Shown: in pieces, positions 1 to 5,250 of the stretch
Numbering within the stretch: position 1 is the first letter of the stretch
Layout of the letters: the number at the start of each line of letters is the position of its first letter
NCBI GenBank assembly: GCA_015232795.1
Contig: JADFYX010000085.1
Coordinates: 1-9,254, forward strand
Reading direction: 5' to 3'
Length of the DNA stretch: 9,254 nucleotides
Origin: Magnetococcales bacterium
GTDB lineage: Bacteria > Pseudomonadota > Magnetococcia > Magnetococcales > JADFYX01
The notes under the pieces: model-generated
Seen by the model: only the letters and a program-made list of their open reading frames with translations
The model's database searches: none
Told to the model about the DNA's origin: nothing
Program-made: the position numbers and the translations under genes

Positions 1-150
1 GAGAATTTATTGGGAGGAAGTGGATTGGGATTGGCAATTTGCCAACGGATAATAGAACACCACAAGGGTAATATTTGGGTAGAAAGTGAAGCAAACCAAG
101 GGGCAAAATTCATATTTGTCCTGCCTGCTAATAACCCTAAAGATGGTTAA
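1..150 (+). CDS. Sensor histidine kinase, C-terminal fragment (5' end outside window)
   Basis: The window opens in frame 1 inside a gene that ends with TAA at 148-150, leaving 49 codons. The translation carries the G2 box of the GHKL ATPase fold (GGSGLGLAIC, residues 5-14), followed by a helix and two strands ending in FIFVLP. This is the usual end of a HATPase_c domain in two-component sensor kinases. The domain binds ATP and phosphorylates the conserved histidine of the upstream dimerisation domain, which is not in the window. After the ATPase core there are only seven more residues, so no receiver or Hpt domain is fused at the C terminus. The sensor type, the partner regulator and the full length cannot be judged. 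The sulfotransferase gene follows on the same strand after 69 bases, so co-transcription is possible, but there is no evidence that the kinase controls it. Confidence 0.9.
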   Translation, partial: ENLLGGSGLGLAICQRIIEHHKGNIWVESEANQGAKFIFVLPANNPKDG

Positions 151-219
151 GCAACTTATCCAAAAAAGCGGTGTAGCAATCTTGTATCCCATCAAAATTT
201 ATAATTGGAACTAGCTTCA

Positions 220-1008
220 ATGAATCCATTACTAAGTAAAAGCAATACTTTGCTGCGGTATGGGATGGTGCACCTACTTCCTTCCATATTAAATCTTTAT
301 ACTGTAAATGAGTTTCCAAAATCTGGTGGTAGTTGGATTGGTGAGATGGTAGGTCGTGGACTTGAAATCCCTTTTCCTCGCAACTGTTTTCCCAAGTTTG
401 GCTCTTGTATTATGCATGGGCATTATCTAAAAGGCTGGGGGATGCGGCAAACCTTGGTGGTGTGGCGGGATGGACGCGATGTTATGGTATCTTGGTATCA
501 TCACTGTTTATTTGAAAATGAACTAAATAACCGCAGGTTGGTAAAATTGGTTCGCCGTGATCTAGCTTTTAGCAATTATCAAGATGTTAAAAAAAACCTG
601 CCAGATTTTATTGAATACGCCTTTAGCTCACGTTCGCATTTAGGGTTTACATGGTCAGATTTTGTTAATCACTGGCATGATAAGCCCGGTGTCACATATG
701 TAAAGTATGAAGATATTCTTAAAGATACCCCCGGAGAGTTAACAAGGATATGTCTTGAATTAGGAGGAAAAGAGCTTGGTTACGATCAAGCTCAAAATAT
801 TGCAGATATCTTCTCATTCACCAAGCAGTCTGGTCGCCAACCAGGTGAAGAAAAAAAAGATAGTTTTATGCGCAAGGGGATTGTAGGTGATTATCGTAAC
901 TTTTTTACCCACAAGACAGGAGAAATTTTTGATAATTATGCTGGCAGGGAGTTGGTTAAGCTAGGTTATGAACAAAATAGGCAGTGGTGGGTTTCTGCTC
1001 TAGGATAA
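220..1008 (+). CDS. PAPS-dependent sulfotransferase family protein
   Basis: A 262-residue protein of the Sulfotransfer_1 family (PF00685), which moves a sulfuryl group from PAPS to a hydroxyl or amine acceptor. Three family signatures are visible. The 5'-phosphosulfate loop is FPKSGGSW (residues 32-39; PKSGTTW in textbook members). The 3'-phosphate-binding strand/helix is RDGRDVMVSW (83-92). The C-terminal cofactor motif is RKGIVGDYRNFF (218-229), close to the RxGxxGDWKNxF motif. His66 or His68 in MHGHY is the likely catalytic base, and VKYED (161-165) is also typical. No signal peptide or clear membrane segment is present, so it should be cytoplasmic. I chose ATG 220, preceded by GGAA at 207-210; an in-frame TTG at 205 would add five residues but has no ribosome site. 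The acceptor is unknown. Nearby glycosyltransferases and a chain-length kinase make a polysaccharide or lipid-linked sugar plausible, but a small molecule is possible. The gene converges with the kinase gene, 36 bp apart. Confidence 0.88.
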   Translation: MNPLLSKSNTLLRYGMVHLLPSILNLYTVNEFPKSGGSWIGEMVGRGLEIPFPRNCFPKFGSCIMHGHYLKGWGMRQTLVVWRDGRDVMVSWYHHCLFENELNNRRLVKLVRRDLAFSNYQDVKKNLPDFIEYAFSSRSHLGFTWSDFVNHWHDKPGVTYVKYEDILKDTPGELTRICLELGGKELGYDQAQNIADIFSFTKQSGRQPGEEKKDSFMRKGIVGDYRNFFTHKTGEIFDNYAGRELVKLGYEQNRQWWVSALG

Positions 1009-1044
1009 AAGCTTATGAATTTGTATTTTTATATGCACACCGGC

Positions 1045-3291
1045 TCAAGTTGCCCCCTCTCCCAGATACCCATACTCTTTTGAATAATAATATTTTTTAC
1101 TTTTTGCTGTATCTTTATTGAGAACAATCCCTGTGATTGGAATTTTAGATTGTTGAAGACGAAAAATGGTCTCCTTTATGAGGGGAATTGGGGTAGATTC
1201 CAGTTGGCAGATATATATCATAGCATCAGCTATAGAGCCAACAAGAAAACTATCGCTAATAAACTGGCTGGGAGCACAGTCAATAATTATTCTATCAAAA
1301 CTGTTTGATAAAGATTTTATCAGTTTTTTAAACCGCTCGGACGAGAGTAGTTCCTGAGGGTTTGGAGGCAGATCACCTGCTGGTAGAACAGTCAGTTGGG
1401 AATCTTTTAAATAGACAAAACAAGATTCTACATCAGACATGTTACTTATTACGTTGGATAGTCCTGGAGCACCTTTTTTGATCTTGAGTAAATTTGCAAT
1501 AGAGGGGCGACGCAGATCACAGTCTATTAGTAAAACCTTCTCCATAGGGCTTAAAGAGAAGGCAAAATTCAAAGCTACCGTACTTTTTCCCTCCTTTGCT
1601 AGTGTGGAGGTTATAGCAACTATTCGATTGGTTCGATCTACCTCTGATAGTAAAATTGCGGTACGTAAAGTACGTATGGCCTCGGCAAAATGGATATTAT
1701 TTTCCCCCTTTAACATCCAATCTGGTTCACTGCCTTGCAACCGCTGTTTTTTTATTGACACCAGAGGCAAAGTTCCTAAAACAGGTAGTTGAAAATGTCT
1801 CTCGACATCTTTTTCAGATTTTAAGGTATTATCAAAAAGATCTATTAATACCGCAAGAAAGACCCCAAACACAAAAACGATGATCATGGATATGATAACA
1901 ATCCGCTTTTTATTTGGTTTACTGGAATATAGGGGAATATCAGCAGGATCAATTAATCGCGCATTTACCACCCGATTATCATCAGACTGCACATCACCCA
2001 CTGCTGCACTCTCTTTTACACGGGCAAGAAATTGATTGTACAGTGCTTGGTTGGCCGCTACTTCAGATTTCAATTGGGAAAGAGTTGAATTTTTCCTGTT
2101 GGAAAGAATAAGTTCACCTTTTGCCTTTTGCTGATCTGATTTAAGTGTGTCGAAATTCTTTTTAGCAAGTTCATATCTGTTTTTTATAGATTTTATTTTT
2201 GTATTTACCTGCCGAATTAAATTCTCTTTTGTTACAGTCTGGGCAGTAACTGCTGATATCATTTTAGGATGTAGTGGACCATAACGCTGCTTCAATTTGG
2301 CAACCAATAGGGTCTGCTTTGACCATATCAGACGATGCCCCTGAACCGTTCCATCTGCCATAATCTCAGGAATAGCCAGAAGGGCTTCTAAGGATTTTTT
2401 TTGCGCCTCTTGTAACTGTTTGTATATGGCACTTATTTCTGCCAATTGATAACTGGCACTCTGCATTTTGGAGTTTACACTATTAAAATCCTCTGATGTT
2501 ACGTTATCAACGCTTTGGCTGGATATACGATTATTTCGCTCGAGAAATTTTTGTAGTTTATTTTCTGAAATTTGCAGATTTTTTCTTAACGTCTCCAAAC
2601 GTGAAGAGAACCAAACAGAGGTTTTAGAGGTACTCTCTTTGCGATCTGCAAAGCCACTGCTAATATAGACCGTTGCTAATGTATTGGGAATTTTTGCTGC
2701 CATTTCAGGATCAGGGGATTCATAACTAATCTCAATCAACTGGCTAAACCTAACCGGATTAATCATTAAACCACCTTTTACCATATTTATAAGGCGGTCT
2801 TTGGTGCGGACCGCAGCAAATTTTGGGTTTGGCTTAGGCTGTGGTTTAATATTTAGCTGTTGCAAAAACAGTTGAAGAGGTTCAGAAATCAAATCTGGAA
2901 CATAGTTCATCCACTTAGATGTTGCTTTGGGGTTAGATTTTGGTAGCTGTCTGTCAAGCCCTAAATACAGTGCAACCTGATGGGTAAGCATACGCGATTT
3001 TAATACCGCTAACTGGGTATTAAAATATTCGCTGGATACCGCTCTTTCACCATAGATATCTTTTACCGAGGAAAATTGGCTGACTTTAGGTTCGATCTGA
3101 AGGGTAGCGGTGGCTTTGTAAATTGGCGTCATAGAAGAGACAAGTATAATAACAAGAATCCCAGATGTTACCATCAAGGTGATGATGCTCCAGATTCTGT
3201 TACGAATTATCTGTAGATACTCTCCCGGTGTCTTTCTGTCAATTACCGGATGACGAGGAGACCCAAAATCAGAAGAGGTAACTTTACCCAT
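1045..3291 (-). CDS. Wzc-type polysaccharide co-polymerase / BY-kinase (tyrosine autokinase)
   Basis: A 748-residue inner-membrane protein that in this family (Wzc, ExoP, EpsB-like) sets chain length and drives export of capsule or exopolysaccharide through cycles of tyrosine autophosphorylation. Order of parts: cytoplasmic N tail; TM1 (~33-54); Wzz-type periplasmic domain with long coiled-coil helices (~225-430) including a GNVR-like KLKQRYGPLHPK; proline-rich approach and TM2 (~463-484); then the kinase. EAIRTLR (537-543) is the ExxRxxR oligomerisation motif. Walker A is TSTLAKEGKST (561-571), Walker A' is LLIDCDLRRP (587-596), and Walker B is RIIIDCAP (667-674). Five tyrosines (734-736, 740, 742) form the C-terminal autophosphorylation cluster. 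The Walker A loop has AK where PG is usual. I chose ATG 3291 because GAGGA lies 11 bases upstream; the longer GTG start at 3333 has no ribosome site. No separate low-molecular-weight phosphatase or Wza exporter is in the window. Confidence 0.93.
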   Translation of the reverse strand: MGKVTSSDFGSPRHPVIDRKTPGEYLQIIRNRIWSIITLMVTSGILVIILVSSMTPIYKATATLQIEPKVSQFSSVKDIYGERAVSSEYFNTQLAVLKSRMLTHQVALYLGLDRQLPKSNPKATSKWMNYVPDLISEPLQLFLQQLNIKPQPKPNPKFAAVRTKDRLINMVKGGLMINPVRFSQLIEISYESPDPEMAAKIPNTLATVYISSGFADRKESTSKTSVWFSSRLETLRKNLQISENKLQKFLERNNRISSQSVDNVTSEDFNSVNSKMQSASYQLAEISAIYKQLQEAQKKSLEALLAIPEIMADGTVQGHRLIWSKQTLLVAKLKQRYGPLHPKMISAVTAQTVTKENLIRQVNTKIKSIKNRYELAKKNFDTLKSDQQKAKGELILSNRKNSTLSQLKSEVAANQALYNQFLARVKESAAVGDVQSDDNRVVNARLIDPADIPLYSSKPNKKRIVIISMIIVFVFGVFLAVLIDLFDNTLKSEKDVERHFQLPVLGTLPLVSIKKQRLQGSEPDWMLKGENNIHFAEAIRTLRTAILLSEVDRTNRIVAITSTLAKEGKSTVALNFAFSLSPMEKVLLIDCDLRRPSIANLLKIKKGAPGLSNVISNMSDVESCFVYLKDSQLTVLPAGDLPPNPQELLSSERFKKLIKSLSNSFDRIIIDCAPSQFISDSFLVGSIADAMIYICQLESTPIPLIKETIFRLQQSKIPITGIVLNKDTAKSKKYYYSKEYGYLGEGAT

Positions 3292-3360
3292 ATTTTTATC
3301 AATCCTCAGCCTCGGAGCTTGTAATAAAATCACTTCTATTGATTAAGAAAAACAGATAAC

Positions 3361-3389
3361 ATTCTAGTATTTATAAGCCACAAAGTCCA
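3361..3389 (-). promoter_or_regulatory. Candidate sigma-70 promoter for the BY-kinase gene
   Basis: Read on the minus strand, TGGACT (3389-3384) is followed after exactly 17 bases by TAGAAT (3366-3361). These match the -35 and -10 consensus at four and five of six positions. Transcription would begin near 3354 and give a leader of about 60 bases before ATG 3291. It lies in the 134-bp region between the divergent kinase and glycosyltransferase genes. I could not find an equally good promoter facing the glycosyltransferase. The call is by eye on AT-rich DNA, so it is tentative. Confidence 0.4.
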
Positions 3390-3425
3390 CAAATACATAT
3401 CAACCAAAAGTATCTGGATATTGTA

Positions 3426-4430
3426 ATGTCTACAGTTAAGCAAAAACAGCAAAACAGACCAGTTATTTCGGTTGTCATTCCTCTTTTCAATCAAGAAGAT
3501 CTTATCGCAAATACCATTAAATCAGTTATTTCCCAATCATTTTCTAAATGGGAGTTAATTGTTGTAGATGATGGATCTACTGACATGGGAGTCGATAAGG
3601 TACGCGCCATACAAGATAGTAGAATCAAAATATTACACCAGACAAACCAAGGGGTATCCGCAGCGAGAAACTTAGGTGTAAAAGCTTCTGTGACAGATCT
3701 AATTGCATTATTAGATGCCGATGATTTTTGGAAACCGGGTTATTTGGAAAATATGTGGCAACTTACCCAAAAATACCCCGATTGTGGAGTTTACGGCGCA
3801 AAATATATCATAACTTATCCAGAAGGTGGAGGCAAAGAGGCGTTATTAAATGGTATACCACAAGGATTATGGCATGGAATAATTGACGATTATTTTGCTT
3901 TAGCAGCTATCTCTGACCCTCCTTTACACTCATCCAGCATAGTGGTGAAAAAAGAGGCTATTACCGCTATTGGTGGTTTTCCTCTGGGAGTTGTCAGGGG
4001 TGAAGATCTTCTTACCTGGGCTAAATTGGCCTGTCGCTATCAGATTGCATATTCCACCAATATATTATCTACTTACAACTCTCCTACATCACCAAAAGTA
4101 GTAAACCCCAGATTTGCAGTTAAACACTCACATCAAGATATTGTAGGTCAGGAGTTATACAAATTAAAAGAATCAGCCCCACAACATTTATTACCAAGCT
4201 TAAGTCTCTACATAGCCCTATGGCACCGCATGCGGGCATCAATATATATTGATATGGGCTTACACCAAGAGGCTTTAAAAGAACTTATTACTGCCTATAA
4301 ATTTGGTGGCTTCAGTGTAAGAATATTTATTTTGGCCATGATTACACTAATGCCTCCTATCCTAGCAAAAAAACTAAGAAAAGCATCTAGATATATTGCA
4401 GACCTTAAAAGAACCCACCACAACTCTTAA
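3426..4430 (+). CDS. Family 2 glycosyltransferase (GT-A fold), cytoplasmic
   Basis: A 334-residue GT2 enzyme that transfers a sugar from a nucleotide-sugar donor. The N-terminal GT-A domain begins with ISVVIPLFNQ (residues 14-23). Nucleotide-binding aspartates lie in VVDDGSTD (46-53), the NQGVSAARNLG helix is at 74-84, and the metal-binding DxD motif is LLDADD (95-100). The likely catalytic base region is GEDLLTW (192-198). The C-terminal third is helical, with a hydrophobic stretch at ~298-315 followed by lysine/arginine-rich sequence. This suggests peripheral membrane attachment rather than a transmembrane anchor. The start ATG 3426 has only a weak TGGA seven bases upstream. It is divergent from the Wzc-type kinase, a common arrangement in exopolysaccharide loci, and that context suggests repeat-unit assembly. 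Donor and acceptor cannot be read from sequence. Confidence 0.9.
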   Translation: MSTVKQKQQNRPVISVVIPLFNQEDLIANTIKSVISQSFSKWELIVVDDGSTDMGVDKVRAIQDSRIKILHQTNQGVSAARNLGVKASVTDLIALLDADDFWKPGYLENMWQLTQKYPDCGVYGAKYIITYPEGGGKEALLNGIPQGLWHGIIDDYFALAAISDPPLHSSSIVVKKEAITAIGGFPLGVVRGEDLLTWAKLACRYQIAYSTNILSTYNSPTSPKVVNPRFAVKHSHQDIVGQELYKLKESAPQHLLPSLSLYIALWHRMRASIYIDMGLHQEALKELITAYKFGGFSVRIFILAMITLMPPILAKKLRKASRYIADLKRTHHNS

Positions 4431-4482
4431 ACCTTGATTCGGCAGTTGGTCGTGTGCACCACTAATTGCCGAATCAAGGTTT
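4429..4482. terminator. Long inverted repeat, probable bidirectional terminator
   Basis: The arms AAACCTTGATTCGGCA (4429-4444) and TGCCGAATCAAGGTTT (4467-4482) are perfectly complementary over 16 bases, with a 22-base centre that can add a few pairs (TGGT 4447-4450 with ACCA 4458-4461). The left arm overlaps the last two bases of the glycosyltransferase stop codon, and the right arm ends 33 bases before the stop of the convergent lipoprotein gene. The position between converging genes and the AAA/TTT ends on both strands fit a terminator that works both ways. No long U-run follows the stem on either strand, so the mechanism is uncertain; an RNA-stabilising hairpin or a dispersed repeat copy is also possible. 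Confidence 0.6.
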
Positions 4483-4515
4483 GTAGACACACCGATTACC
4501 AGTGTAAATTTGATT

Positions 4516-4860
4516 TTAATATGGGGCTGGTTGGGGATGGTAGCCTCTTGATTGCAAAGGCATTGTAGCCATATGATCTTGTGGCATCATTTGTGTGGGA
4601 TTATAAGAAGAATACCCAGAATTTTGGGAAGCAGCATAGTTTGGTTGCATTCCTGCAGAGTTATAAATTGTATCAATTGGATAACCATAAGGATTATTTA
4701 TAATAGGTGGTGCTTGCATAACAATGGCATTTGGCATCTCATAAGTGGGCATACGAGTTAGGGTAGGATCAATAACATTACCCATACATGCTGACAGCCC
4801 TATTGCCAACGCTCCAAACAGTAGAATATTTTTTCCAACCTTTAAGACCAAGCTCTTCAT
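4516..4860 (-). CDS. Small Pro/Tyr/Met-rich lipoprotein of unknown function
   Basis: A 114-residue protein with a clear lipoprotein signal: positively charged start (MKSLVLKVGK), hydrophobic core and the lipobox LSAC, with Cys25 as the lipidated residue. The residue after it is Met, not Asp, so the Lol system would be expected to carry it to the outer membrane. The mature part (90 residues) has low complexity, with 14 prolines, 9 tyrosines and 9 methionines plus many Asn, Gln and Ser. It has one cysteine (the lipid site), no obvious domain and little expected fold. The start ATG is firm: AAGGAGAG (4873-4866) lies five bases upstream. I do not recognise the family. A disordered surface or periplasm-spanning tether is one reading, and a link to polysaccharide export is only suggested by proximity. 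It converges with the glycosyltransferase gene. Confidence 0.82.
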   Translation of the reverse strand: MKSLVLKVGKNILLFGALAIGLSACMGNVIDPTLTRMPTYEMPNAIVMQAPPIINNPYGYPIDTIYNSAGMQPNYAASQNSGYSSYNPTQMMPQDHMATMPLQSRGYHPQPAPY

Positions 4861-4865
4861 TATAA

Positions 4866-4873
4866 CTCTCCTT
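4866..4873 (-). promoter_or_regulatory. Strong Shine-Dalgarno of the lipoprotein gene
   Basis: On the minus strand AAGGAGAG lies five bases before ATG 4860. It is the best ribosome-binding site in the window and fixes the lipoprotein start. The other genes here have much weaker sites, which suggests this small protein is translated efficiently. Confidence 0.8.
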
Positions 4874-4972
4874 GCACGCTGCTGTACGTCACAGTTCCTT
4901 TTTTATCAGATATATTGCTATTCGGTATATCTAGAATTTTTGATTAAACAAAATTTTCCTTAAAAAGCAATC

Positions 4973-5014
4973 AACATGGCTTAACTGGTTATAAACAGTG
5001 ACATGTTGAGCCAT
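4973..5014. repeat. Imperfect inverted repeat with alternative pairings
   Basis: ATGGCTTAAC (4976-4985) pairs with GTTGAGCCAT (5005-5014) at nine of ten positions, the tenth being a T-G wobble in RNA. Overlapping it, AACATG (4973-4978) pairs perfectly with CATGTT (5002-5007), and ACTG (4984-4987) with CAGT (4996-4999). The first two pairings compete for the same bases. It lies 113 bases upstream of the lipoprotein start and about 240 upstream of the chemoreceptor start, so a protein-binding operator or a leader-RNA hairpin are both possible. Confidence 0.4.
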
Positions 5015-5171
5015 AAAATAATAAAAATGTTGCTTAAACTATTTTACTGATAGTCAGGGAAGTGCAAAACTCGTAACAGTTAAGTTTGAAACTCTTTGTG
5101 GAGAATCTAGGACAAGCATAATTTAAGAACAGATTTCGTAGGTGCAATTTTTAATAATAATAGCTTTTGTG

Positions 5172-5187
5172 GGTTGTCATGATAACC
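5172..5187. promoter_or_regulatory. Near-perfect 16-bp palindrome upstream of the chemoreceptor gene
   Basis: GGTTGTCATGATAACC is symmetric about 5179/5180 at seven of its eight base pairs; only the G5176/T5183 pair breaks the dyad. It sits 63 bases before ATG 5251, a usual position for an operator of a dimeric regulator. No regulator family is recognised from the half-site GGTTRTCA. Confidence 0.35.
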
Positions 5188-5250
5188 TCAGAATAGTAGG
5201 CTGTGGCAAACAAATGTTTATTAAAACTTTTATTGGCTAATGTGGGCGAG

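Larger units (their letters stand above)
4861..5250. other. Non-coding region between lipoprotein and chemoreceptor genes
   Basis: About 390 bases of AT-rich DNA separate the divergent lipoprotein and chemoreceptor genes. It must carry the promoters of both. I see no convincing gene: open frames are very short and lack ribosome sites. It contains an imperfect inverted repeat at 4973-5014 and a near-perfect palindrome at 5172-5187, listed separately. A possible minus-strand promoter for the lipoprotein reads TTGTTT, 16 bases, then TATACC, near 4954-4927. This is weak and given only as a lead. No clear sigma-54 or sigma-28 motif for the chemoreceptor was found by eye. Confidence 0.6.

Noticed and set aside
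205..219. TTG at 205 as start of the sulfotransferase
   Set aside because: No ribosome-binding site precedes it, and ATG 220 with GGAA upstream gives a complete family-length protein.
1439..1792. Open frame of 117 codons on the plus strand inside the BY-kinase gene
   Set aside because: It lies wholly opposite the kinase domain, whose Walker motifs are intact on the minus strand; its translation has no recognisable domain, so it is an antisense shadow.
3292..3333. GTG at 3333 as start of the BY-kinase
   Set aside because: No ribosome site is present before it, while ATG 3291 has GAGGA upstream and gives the usual short N-terminal tail.
5203..5250. GTG at 5203 as start of the chemoreceptor
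   Set aside because: The 16 extra residues would add an odd hydrophobic/basic segment before a normal N tail, and TAGG is only two bases away from the codon. Not excluded, but less likely than ATG 5251.
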